Shown piece by piece: positions 1 to 5,593 of a DNA stretch of 5,593 nucleotides (position 1 is its first letter; each line of letters starts with the position of its first letter). The translations under genes were made by a program, and so were the position numbers. A model generated the notes under the pieces. The model saw only the letters and a list, made by a program, of their open reading frames with translations, was not told the DNA's origin and searched no databases. Source of the stretch: Gorillibacterium sp. (GTDB taxonomy: Bacteria > Bacillota > Bacilli > Paenibacillales > NBRC-103111); the NCBI GenBank assembly GCA_023511325.1, contig JAIMBU010000241.1, positions 1 to 5,593 of the forward strand, given 5' to 3'.

Positions 1-33
1 GAATAAATATACCAGAGAAGGGTGAGTGTGTTC

Positions 34-903
34 ATGTTTGCAGCTCTGAATGGCACCCATCTCTACTTCGATGTGGAGGGTTCCGGCTATGTGCCAAACG
101 GCGACACGATGAAGAGTCGTCCGATATGTATTGTCCTACATGGAGGGCCTGGAAGCGATCATGCTGATTTTAAGCCATGGTTATCTCCTTTGGCGGAACA
201 GATGCAGATTATTTACCTAGATCAACGCTCGAATGGACAATCAGAAAGAGTAGATCCGGCAACCTGTAGTTTGGAGCAACTAGCGGATGATATTGAAGCG
301 TTGCGTCAATACCTAGGGCTTGGAAAGATTTATCTGCTTGGTCATTCCTTCGGTGGGATGATCGCCCAGGTATACGCTACTAAATATGCTGAATCCTTAA
401 ACAAGCTGATATTGGTTTGTACCGCCTCTAGCTCTGACTTTTATCCGGCTGCACTTGAATATGTACGTCACACAGCCACTCCACAACAGCTAAGGACGAT
501 CCCAGAATTATTCGAGGGTCGAATTGAGGATGAACAACATTTAATTCGTTGGTGGGATACTTGTCTCGAGCTTTATTTCCACCAACTCGATGAGCAGATT
601 ATAAAAGAAGTCGGTAATCGTCCAATTGGCTCACTTGAGGTATTAAATTATACATTCAAGCATTTTATTCCTACGTATGATGTTCGCTCGAGCTTGCCTG
701 CGCTGAACATCCAGACGTTGATTATCGGAGCACGGTACGATTGGATTACCCCTGTCTCCCAAGCAGAGGAAATTCACCTTTTGCTGCCGAATTCGGAGTT
801 AGTGTTATTCGAACACAGCGGACATATGCCCTTCATTGAGGAAAACGATGATTTCATTAAGCTAGTGTCTAGCTTTATTGCCAAAGAAGGTCTTTCTAAA
901 TGA
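34..903 (+). CDS. alpha/beta hydrolase, proline iminopeptidase-like (S33 family)
   Basis: This is a full-length cytoplasmic alpha/beta hydrolase of 289 residues, counted from ATG 34, with no signal peptide or membrane segment. The sequence shows the oxyanion-region motif HGGPG (about residues 36-40), DQRSNGQS (63-70, matching the DQRGxGxS pattern of prolyl aminopeptidases), the nucleophile elbow GHSFGG with Ser105, a likely acid Asp236 in GARYDWITP, and the catalytic His264 in HSGHMPF. HGGPG together with DQR is typical of family S33, which releases N-terminal proline or other residues from peptides; related enzymes hydrolyse esters or amides, so the exact substrate is open. In-frame GTG codons at 22 and 28 are alternative starts. 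The purine-rich stretch AGAAGGG (16-22) lies 5 bases from GTG 28 and 11 from ATG 34, so the start is uncertain by a few codons. The stop overlaps the next gene by 4 bases. The neighbouring peptide transporter supports a role in processing imported peptides (inference). Confidence 0.9.
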   Translation: MFAALNGTHLYFDVEGSGYVPNGDTMKSRPICIVLHGGPGSDHADFKPWLSPLAEQMQIIYLDQRSNGQSERVDPATCSLEQLADDIEALRQYLGLGKIYLLGHSFGGMIAQVYATKYAESLNKLILVCTASSSDFYPAALEYVRHTATPQQLRTIPELFEGRIEDEQHLIRWWDTCLELYFHQLDEQIIKEVGNRPIGSLEVLNYTFKHFIPTYDVRSSLPALNIQTLIIGARYDWITPVSQAEEIHLLLPNSELVLFEHSGHMPFIEENDDFIKLVSSFIAKEGLSK

Positions 904-1676
904 CAACGATAGAGGCTTGGAGAGTATCTCGCCAGCAATCGGTAGCTGGGTTTCAAGGTGATTTGACTTTAATCGGGCTGCATACGATTCTACAACCGAT
1001 GCGAATAGAAGGAATCCCGGGTAGTTGGGCACCTTTAGTGTCTGGCGAACCAGGATTGATGTTAACGGCTGCTGCTTCTGACCTTATCACTGTAGATGGG
1101 CGAGTAGTGGATGGTACGGTTACGCTTGAGGTGGATCGTTCCATTGTTCGATTCTCTGAGACATTGACGGCTGCAGCTACTTCACAACCCGGATCGATTC
1201 ATTTATTGGCAGTTTGGGCTACGGATTCGGAGGCTGTGCAGCGTTATGAGGGGATCTCTACTTTCATCTATGATCCTGAATGGGTTATCCCAGCAGAGTT
1301 TATCACGAGTGATGATCAGCGGAAGATAGCCTTTGCTCACAAGTACGATCATGCGGGAAGCTTACGTTACCATCAGTCCCCCGGAGATATCCGTTTTACC
1401 AAAGCTGGTGTCTCGTACCTTCTCCGGCCGTTTGATTCTGCTGACTCGCTAATTGTCGTTTTCGGTGATGCGACCAATGGAAAGGAATCCTACGGCATGG
1501 GAAGAATGCTGATTGTAGCGCCCGATGCGAGCGGATATGTGGCTTTAGATTTTAATCGCTGTTTCCTGCCGCCGTGCGCCTTTTCTGCTCATTTCAATTG
1601 TCCACTCCCACCAGCTCAGAACCGCTTGCCTTTTGAGGTGAATGCAGGGGAGAAGCAAGTGCGTTATCGCATATAA
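900..1676 (+). CDS. DUF1684 domain-containing protein
   Basis: This protein of 258 residues is recognisable as DUF1684 by its C-terminal half. It has GDATNGKESYGMGRML (about 189-204), then DFNRCFLPPCAF (217-228), CPLPPAQNRLP (234-244) and AGEK (249-252), which match the family pattern of a D-T-G-Y-GR block followed by DFN...PPCAF...CPxPPxEN.L...AGE. The N-terminal part (WRVSRQQSVAGFQGDLTLIGLHTI) also fits the family start. Conserved Cys226 and Cys234 could bind a metal or act in catalysis, but no activity is established for the family as far as I know. Where members usually read NPPCAF this one reads LPPCAF, and Cys221 is an extra nearby cysteine. No signal peptide or membrane segment is visible, so it is probably cytoplasmic. 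The start codon overlaps the hydrolase stop (ATGA), with AAGAAGG at 884-890 as ribosome site 9 bases upstream, which points to co-translation with the peptidase. Function is unknown. Confidence 0.85.
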   Translation: MTTIEAWRVSRQQSVAGFQGDLTLIGLHTILQPMRIEGIPGSWAPLVSGEPGLMLTAAASDLITVDGRVVDGTVTLEVDRSIVRFSETLTAAATSQPGSIHLLAVWATDSEAVQRYEGISTFIYDPEWVIPAEFITSDDQRKIAFAHKYDHAGSLRYHQSPGDIRFTKAGVSYLLRPFDSADSLIVVFGDATNGKESYGMGRMLIVAPDASGYVALDFNRCFLPPCAFSAHFNCPLPPAQNRLPFEVNAGEKQVRYRI

Positions 1677-1677
1677 T
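1672..1677 (+). promoter_or_regulatory. possible -10 box (TATAAT) ahead of the binding-protein gene
   Basis: A perfect TATAAT hexamer overlaps the stop codon of the DUF1684 gene, about 55 bases before the binding-protein start. I find no good -35 hexamer at 16-18 bases upstream and no TG extension (the preceding bases are GCA). It may be a weak or activator-dependent internal promoter that lets the transporter be expressed separately from the two upstream genes, or it may be chance in AT-rich sequence. Confidence 0.25.
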
Positions 1678-1717
1678 CAACAATAAACAAGGGCATCCGT
1701 AAGAACAAAATAAAAGC

Positions 1718-1722
1718 AGGGG
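1718..1722 (+). promoter_or_regulatory. ribosome binding site of the binding-protein gene (decides start)
   Basis: AGGGG lies 10 bases before ATG 1733 but only 1 base before the in-frame GTG at 1724. The spacing therefore favours ATG 1733, which also gives a more normal lipoprotein signal sequence beginning MKVNFSLRK. Confidence 0.6.
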
Positions 1723-1732
1723 CGTGGATAAA

Positions 1733-3337
1733 ATGAAAGTTAACTTCTCACTCAGAAAATCAATTGCATTTGTACTTTTTGCAGCATTATTCATCGTCCA
1801 GGGCTGCGGCGATTCAACCAATCCCCCAAAGGATTCGAAGAAAATTGTCAACATTGGTATCACTTACTCACCGAGTAGCTTGAATCCATTGTCACCCGTA
1901 GGTCTGTCATCCTCCTACGTAACTAGCTTAATGTTTCTGCCACTCGTCGACATCGATGAAGATTTGACCTATAAGCCGATGCTTGCCGATTCCATTGAAA
2001 CGACAGACAACCGGACATTTACGATTAAATTGAATCAAAAGGCTAAATGGACGGACGGCACTCCTGTTACTACCGATGATGTTATCTTCACCCTAAAGCT
2101 GATGAGTAATGTTAAAGTAGCTTCGGTCTATGCCTACACGTTTGCAATATTGGAAGGATTGGACGATTCCGGGTACTTGCCCGAAGGCACGCCTGATATT
2201 TCTGGAGTCAAGAAGCTGGATGATCATACGTTAACACTTACGACAAAAGCTCCAACTACGCTGAATATATTTAAAGATACGATCGGCCGATATTTATTGA
2301 CTGTGCCTCAAGCTGCGCTTAAGGACATTGCTCCAGAGAGCATCAACACAAGTGAATTCATGCAAAAACCAACCGTAACAGATGGTCCGTTCAAACTTGT
2401 AGAGTATAACCGGGATCATAACGTTCAGCTGGAAGCAAATAAGGATTATTTCAAAGGCGCTCCTAAGCTTGATCAATTAAACTTCAAGGTGTTGCAGGGA
2501 ACGGCAATTTCTACTCAACTGCAAAGTGGCGAAATTGATATGAACATTCCTTCCGTGGGTGTGATTCCGATTGAGGATTACGCTAAGATCAAAGGGCTAA
2601 AGGGACTCTCCACAGTAGAAGGCCCCCCTATTGCCAGTCAATTTATGTACATCAATGAGAAATCTGTTCCTGATGCTAAACAGAGACTAGCTATTTCCGC
2701 TGCCATAAACCGTGAGATCATCGTGAGTAATCTGCTTAAAGGTAATGGAGAAGTGGTAGACGGATTCTTCACAAGCTACAGTCCTTATGTAGATACGAAT
2801 CATAAACCTGTTGCTTATGATCCAGAAAAGGCCAAAGCGTTATTAAAAGAAGCGGGTTGGGATTCGGCAAAAACACTTAATTTAGCGGTTTTATCAGGAG
2901 ATAGCACGCTTGAGAATGCGGTTAACATTGTAGCCGAGAATCTGAAAAGTGTTGGCATTAATGTCAAAATTCAAATGGCAGATCTAGCGACTCTCATAGA
3001 CAAGCTGGTGAAAATGGACTACGATCTTGGTATTCTTACCGTTTCCTTGACACCGATTAATCCGCTGCCGGATGTAGCCTACTTCTTGCAAGCAGGTAAC
3101 CCTAATGGATACAGTAATGGCGAAATCGATAAACTGATTGCTTCCTTGAAAGCAGAAACAGATGAAGTAAAAATCAAGGAATATTACAGTCAACTCCAAG
3201 AAATTGTAGCTGCGGATGTTCCGATGCCTTCTATTTATGCAACGAAAGCATTGGGTGCGATCAATGACCGTGTGACCGGAGCTAAACCCAAGGACTTCGG
3301 CATGTTCATCAATGTCTATGAATGGGATGTAAAATAA
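1733..3337 (+). CDS. ABC transporter solute-binding lipoprotein, peptide type (OppA/DppA, SBP_bac_5)
   Basis: This is an extracytoplasmic binding protein of 534 residues, the usual length for family 5 peptide-binding proteins. The N-terminus is a lipoprotein signal: basic MKVNFSLRK, a hydrophobic core (SIAFVLFAALFI) and a lipobox ending VQGC, so Cys25 should be lipidated and anchor the mature protein to the membrane. A short polar linker (GDSTNPPKDSKK) follows. Family features are seen in order: the first beta strand and SLNPL near 45-53, the block KLNQKAKWTDGTPVTTDDVIFTLKLM near 99-124, GPFKLVEY near 218-225, the AISAAINRE helix near 320-328, and the YDPEKAKALLKEAGW block near 362-376. It would bind an oligopeptide or another small ligand (some relatives bind nickel, opines or sugars) and deliver it to the permeases encoded downstream. 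The gene is intact. It sits between the peptidase/DUF1684 pair and a long hairpin that precedes the ATPase genes, an arrangement that could allow it to be made in excess of the membrane parts. Confidence 0.93.
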   Translation: MKVNFSLRKSIAFVLFAALFIVQGCGDSTNPPKDSKKIVNIGITYSPSSLNPLSPVGLSSSYVTSLMFLPLVDIDEDLTYKPMLADSIETTDNRTFTIKLNQKAKWTDGTPVTTDDVIFTLKLMSNVKVASVYAYTFAILEGLDDSGYLPEGTPDISGVKKLDDHTLTLTTKAPTTLNIFKDTIGRYLLTVPQAALKDIAPESINTSEFMQKPTVTDGPFKLVEYNRDHNVQLEANKDYFKGAPKLDQLNFKVLQGTAISTQLQSGEIDMNIPSVGVIPIEDYAKIKGLKGLSTVEGPPIASQFMYINEKSVPDAKQRLAISAAINREIIVSNLLKGNGEVVDGFFTSYSPYVDTNHKPVAYDPEKAKALLKEAGWDSAKTLNLAVLSGDSTLENAVNIVAENLKSVGINVKIQMADLATLIDKLVKMDYDLGILTVSLTPINPLPDVAYFLQAGNPNGYSNGEIDKLIASLKAETDEVKIKEYYSQLQEIVAADVPMPSIYATKALGAINDRVTGAKPKDFGMFINVYEWDVK

Positions 3338-3347
3338 CCAATAGGGA

Positions 3348-3511
3348 AATTGTTCGAAAAGGGTTGAAGATAGGACAATGTGTGTGAGCTGAAAGCGACT
3401 TTGAGGAATTGTATTCTGACCACCATCTCTTATTTCAATAAGAGAGAATACAATTTCTCCGGAGCCGAAGCCATACACATCGTCCTCTGATCTCACCCTT
3501 TTTGAACAGTT
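3348..3511. repeat. long imperfect inverted repeat forming one extended hairpin (possible MITE or mRNA stability/attenuation element)
   Basis: Nearly the whole gap between the binding-protein and ATPase genes folds back on itself. I paired by eye: the outer stem 3351-3364 with 3495-3508 (14 bp, one G-U), a few more bases extending to 3348/3511, then 3372-3376 with 3482-3486, 3378-3386 with 3472-3480, an internal loop around 3391-3402/3460-3468, then 3403-3417 with 3445-3459 (15 bp, one G-U), and an apical stem 3427-3433 with 3438-3444 over a small loop. A 9-base bulge (3418-3426) separates the last two. The T-run 3499-3503 lies inside the outer stem, paired with the A-run 3357-3360, so it is not a textbook terminator, although a shorter stem ending in ACCC followed by T5 could act as one. 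Possible identities are a miniature inverted-repeat element or an RNA structure that protects the upstream mRNA and lowers read-through. I see no coding potential on either strand. Confidence 0.75.
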
Positions 3512-3534
3512 ACTAGGGGCTAATTAGATCATAA

Positions 3535-3540
3535 AGGTGA
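3535..3540 (+). promoter_or_regulatory. ribosome binding site of the first ATPase gene
   Basis: AGGTGA matches the 3' part of the consensus AAGGAGGTGA and lies 7 bases before ATG 3548. Because it sits just outside the long hairpin, it would stay accessible when the hairpin is folded. Confidence 0.7.
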
Positions 3541-3547
3541 TGACTAG

Positions 3548-4540
3548 ATGGATGATTTACTAGCGGTCAGTCATCTGAAAACAGCTTTTGACACCGATCA
3601 AGGAATGGTCATAAGTGTAGATGATGTGAGTTTCTGCTTGAAGCCGGGGGAGACTCTTGCGCTTGTAGGAGAATCAGGCTCTGGAAAGAGTGTTACGGCG
3701 CTGTCTGTTATGCGGCTCCTGGGAAAGGGCAGTCATATAATTGGTGGTGAAGTAAAGTTTGAGGCCACCAATATTCTGGAACTGGATGATAAGGGAATGA
3801 GAGAAATCCGCGGGAATAAGATTTCGATGATCTTTCAGGAACCGATGAGTTCACTCAATCCCGTCCTTACGATCGGCTACCAGATGTGTGAAGCGATTAT
3901 GCTTCATCTGAAGCAGAGCAAGAAGCAAGCGTGTATTCACGCTGTAGAAATGCTAAATAAGGTTGGATTACCGCGTCCTGAAGCGCTGATGAAGCAATAC
4001 CCCTTTGCATTATCGGGAGGGATGAGGCAGCGAGTTATGGTTGCCATGGCGCTTTCCTGTCAACCCCAGGTTCTGATTGCGGATGAACCGACAACAGCGC
4101 TTGATGTTACCGTCCAGGCACAGATTATGCAACTGATGAAGGACTTGTGTGCTGCTGCGGGTACGGCCGTTCTGTTGATTACCCATGACCTGGGAGTTGT
4201 AGCGGAAATGGCGGATCGAGTGCTGGTCATGTATGCAGGTCAGGTAGTCGAAGAGACGGATGTATTTACGCTGTTTGACCATCCTGAGCATCCGTATACC
4301 CAAGGACTACTCAAGTCTATTCCCCGAATGGATGCCGCTGAAGATGAACAACTGGAGTCTATTCCGGGCATGGTGCCCGTGAATTACCAGTCTATTTCGG
4401 GCTGCCGTTTTTATAATCGCTGTCCGCTGGTAACCGAACGCTGCCTAAGCGATCCGCCTGCTCTTGCTATGACCACAGAGGGGCATTATACGCGGTGCTG
4501 GGAAGTTGGACAGATGAAGGGCCCGGGTCTAGGAGGATAA
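3548..4540 (+). CDS. peptide ABC transporter ATP-binding protein (OppD/DppD type)
   Basis: This is one of the two ATPases that drive uptake through an OppBC/DppBC-type permease pair on the cytoplasmic face. At 330 residues it has the normal length. All nucleotide-binding motifs are intact: Walker A GESGSGKS (41-48), Q-loop Gln97 in FQEPMSSLNP, signature LSGGMRQR (155-162), Walker B VLIADEP with catalytic Glu180, D-loop ALDV, and switch His213 in ITHDLGVV. The C-terminal oligopeptide-transporter extension begins near HPEHPYTQGLL (245-255) and holds four cysteines, Cys286, Cys292, Cys299 and Cys317 (spacing C-x5-C-x6-C-x17-C). This extension is conserved in the family and has been reported to hold an iron-sulfur cluster in a mycobacterial DppD; whether it does here is an inference. 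The stop lies 5 bases before the next gene, and that gene's ribosome site falls within the last codons of this one. Confidence 0.95.
   Translation: MDDLLAVSHLKTAFDTDQGMVISVDDVSFCLKPGETLALVGESGSGKSVTALSVMRLLGKGSHIIGGEVKFEATNILELDDKGMREIRGNKISMIFQEPMSSLNPVLTIGYQMCEAIMLHLKQSKKQACIHAVEMLNKVGLPRPEALMKQYPFALSGGMRQRVMVAMALSCQPQVLIADEPTTALDVTVQAQIMQLMKDLCAAAGTAVLLITHDLGVVAEMADRVLVMYAGQVVEETDVFTLFDHPEHPYTQGLLKSIPRMDAAEDEQLESIPGMVPVNYQSISGCRFYNRCPLVTERCLSDPPALAMTTEGHYTRCWEVGQMKGPGLGG
4531..4536 (+). promoter_or_regulatory. ribosome binding site of the second ATPase gene (decides start)
   Basis: AGGAGG lies 9 bases before ATG 4546, within the final codons of the preceding gene. It selects ATG 4546 over the in-frame GTG at 4495, which lacks such a site and would add 17 residues with no family resemblance. 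The placement implies coupled translation of the two ATPases. Confidence 0.85.
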
Positions 4541-4545
4541 TACTA

Positions 4546-5535
4546 ATGAATAGTCAGACTACCATTCAACCTTCATCCTTGTTAGAACTGGAGAACCTGA
4601 AAGTCTATTATCCGATCCGAAAAGGGATAATCAAACGGCGGGTTGAAAATGTTAAGGCTGTGGATGGGTTGAATTTGAGCATATTTTCAGGTGAAACCCT
4701 TGGACTGGTCGGTGAATCGGGTTGTGGAAAGTCCACGATTGGTAAGGCGATTGTTGGTCTGGAGAAGCCGACGGAGGGGCGTATTCTTTTTGACGGGGAT
4801 GACATAGCTGGGTATTCCGCACGCGAGCTGATCAATTTGCGGTCGCAGCTCCAAATTGTGTTTCAAGATCCCTATTCATCACTGAATCCGCGAAAGCGTG
4901 TAGTGGATCTGCTTAGTGAACCACTTAAGGTTCACCATATTGTGCCAAGCAGGGATGTTTCGCAAGAGGTTGACAGATTGCTAGAGCTGGTTGGACTTGC
5001 GAAGAACAGTAGGAACCGTTATCCTCATGAATTTTCCGGAGGGCAACGGCAGAGAATAGGAATCGCTAGAGCGTTATCCTTAAGACCGCGGTTAATTGTT
5101 TGCGATGAGCCCGTTTCTGCTTTGGATGTGTCCATTCAAGCGCAGGTGCTAAATCTGTTGAAGGATCTACAGCAGGAATTGAATCTGACCTATTTATTTA
5201 TCGCCCACGGCCTTGGTGCCGTAAAGTATATAAGTGATCGGATTGCCGTGATGTATCTGGGTAAGATCGTTGAGATCGGCCCGGCACGGGAACTCTTTCA
5301 GCACCCCAGACATCCGTATACAAGAGCTTTGATGGATGCCTCTCCTGTCGCCAATCCTCATCTGCGCAATAAGGAGAGAATTGTCTTGCAAGGGGACGTT
5401 CCCAGTCCTGTCAATCCTCCCAAGGGATGTCGTTTTCATACCAGATGCCCACTGGTACAAGCTGTATGTCGGGAGCAGGAGCCAGAGTTGACAGGGGATA
5501 GCCAACACCTATCTGCCTGTTTTTTCTCTCACTGA
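4546..5535 (+). CDS. peptide ABC transporter ATP-binding protein (OppF/DppF type)
   Basis: This is the second ATPase of the transporter, 329 residues, expected to pair with the first as a heterodimer under the permeases. The N-terminus [16 protein letters not shown] (12-27) with [10 protein letters not shown] (37-46) is typical of OppF/DppF. Motifs: Walker A GESGCGKS (56-63), Gln107 in [14 protein letters not shown], signature FSGGQRQR (163-170), Walker B LIVCDEP with Glu188, D-loop ALDV, and switch His221. The residue after this His is Gly (AHGLGAV) where family members usually have Asp (AHDL), a small oddity that should not remove the His itself. The C-terminal extension carries Cys295, Cys301, Cys308 and Cys325 (C-x5-C-x6-C-x16-C), nearly the same spacing as in its partner. 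The gene is intact and ends 22 bases before the permease start. Confidence 0.95.
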   Translation: MNSQTTIQPSSLLELENLKVYYPIRKGIIKRRVENVKAVDGLNLSIFSGETLGLVGESGCGKSTIGKAIVGLEKPTEGRILFDGDDIAGYSARELINLRSQLQIVFQDPYSSLNPRKRVVDLLSEPLKVHHIVPSRDVSQEVDRLLELVGLAKNSRNRYPHEFSGGQRQRIGIARALSLRPRLIVCDEPVSALDVSIQAQVLNLLKDLQQELNLTYLFIAHGLGAVKYISDRIAVMYLGKIVEIGPARELFQHPRHPYTRALMDASPVANPHLRNKERIVLQGDVPSPVNPPKGCRFHTRCPLVQAVCREQEPELTGDSQHLSACFFSH

Positions 5536-5543
5536 TGAAGATC

Positions 5544-5549
5544 GAGGTG
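5544..5549 (+). promoter_or_regulatory. ribosome binding site of the permease gene (supports the TTG start)
   Basis: GAGGTG matches the consensus AAGGAGGTGA and lies 8 bases before TTG 5558. It is the main reason to place the permease start there, since no ATG is available in that frame. Confidence 0.65.
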
Positions 5550-5557
5550 TTGTCTCT

Positions 5558-5593
5558 TTGTTTAATTATGTTATTCGCCGTTTACTTATTGCC
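5558..5593 (+). CDS. peptide ABC transporter permease (OppB/DppB type), N-terminal fragment cut by the window end
   Basis: Only 12 codons are visible, from TTG 5558: MFNYVIRRLLIA when the start is read as Met. This matches the very characteristic N-terminus of OppB/DppB permeases (aromatic-x-[IV]-x-R-R-L-L, leading into the first membrane helix). The position just after the two ATPase genes and the GAGGTG site upstream fit. The protein would form half of the membrane channel, with a second permease gene (C type) expected next. The rest lies outside the window, so length and integrity cannot be judged. The start is not certain: it depends on TTG being used. Confidence 0.7.
   Translation, partial: MFNYVIRRLLIA

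Noticed and set aside
2984..3496. A 170-codon open frame on the minus strand across the binding-protein 3' end and the palindrome
   Set aside because: It lies opposite a well-supported coding gene, shows no family resemblance and has low-complexity shadow-like composition. The minus strand frames opposite other genes here behave the same way.
3361..3503. A simple Rho-independent terminator, with GGGT pairing ACCC followed by T5
   Set aside because: The T-run is itself paired with an A-run within the longer stem, and the enclosed loop region is over 120 bases, so it is not a standard terminator. Partial termination remains possible.
3502..3532. A promoter with TTGAAC as -35 and TAGATC or GATCAT as -10 ahead of the first ATPase gene
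   Set aside because: The -35 candidate overlaps the hairpin base, and the -10 candidates match poorly or need a 19-base spacer. Not strong enough to list.
3338..3547. A T-box leader or other known riboswitch in the gap
   Set aside because: I see no T-box sequence (AGGGTGGNACC type) and no motif of a known metabolite riboswitch; the feature is a plain extended hairpin.
4495..4545. GTG 4495 as the start of the second ATPase
   Set aside because: The extension overlaps the end of the first ATPase gene, has no family similarity, and ATG 4546 has AGGAGG at ideal spacing.
5535..5593. An open frame starting ATG 5535 ([14 protein letters not shown]...) that overlaps the second ATPase stop
   Set aside because: It is hydrophobic and open to the end, but it has no good ribosome site, and the neighbouring frame gives the specific OppB-type N-terminus with a GAGGTG site. 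The two cannot both be the permease.

Overview
This window reads as part of a chromosome from a low-to-moderate GC Firmicute, most likely a Bacillales member of the Paenibacillus type. That placement is an inference from strong purine-rich Shine-Dalgarno sites (AGGAGG, GAGGTG, AAGG), use of GTG/TTG-type start contexts, a Gram-positive style lipoprotein binding protein, and the general codon character. No taxonomic marker gene is present. All genes lie on the + strand and nearly all of the sequence is accounted for.

Layout: (1) 34-903, an alpha/beta hydrolase of the proline iminopeptidase (S33) type. (2) 900-1676, a DUF1684-family protein whose start codon overlaps the hydrolase stop (ATGA), so the two are probably translationally coupled. 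(3) A 56-base gap, then 1733-3337, a lipoprotein solute-binding protein of the OppA/DppA family (SBP_bac_5). (4) A 210-base gene-free gap (3338-3547), most of which is a long imperfect inverted repeat that can fold as one extended hairpin. (5) 3548-4540 and 4546-5535, the paired OppD/DppD-type and OppF/DppF-type ATPases, separated by 5 bases. (6) 5558 to the window end, the first 12 codons of a permease (OppB/DppB-type) starting at TTG with a good GAGGTG site. The second permease (C) presumably follows outside the window.

Taken together this is one peptide-transport locus. The lipoprotein captures an oligopeptide-like ligand outside the membrane, the permeases (mostly off the right edge) carry it in, and the two ATPases power the step. 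The cytoplasmic S33-type hydrolase could then trim or hydrolyse the imported compound. The role of the DUF1684 protein is unknown. The gene order A-D-F-B(-C) differs from the textbook A-B-C-D-F order.

The transporter and peptidase families are ordinary. The two items most worth a second look are the long hairpin between the binding-protein gene and the ATPase genes, and the tight coupling of a DUF1684 gene with a peptidase and a peptide transporter. I see no convincing evidence of a wholly new system.
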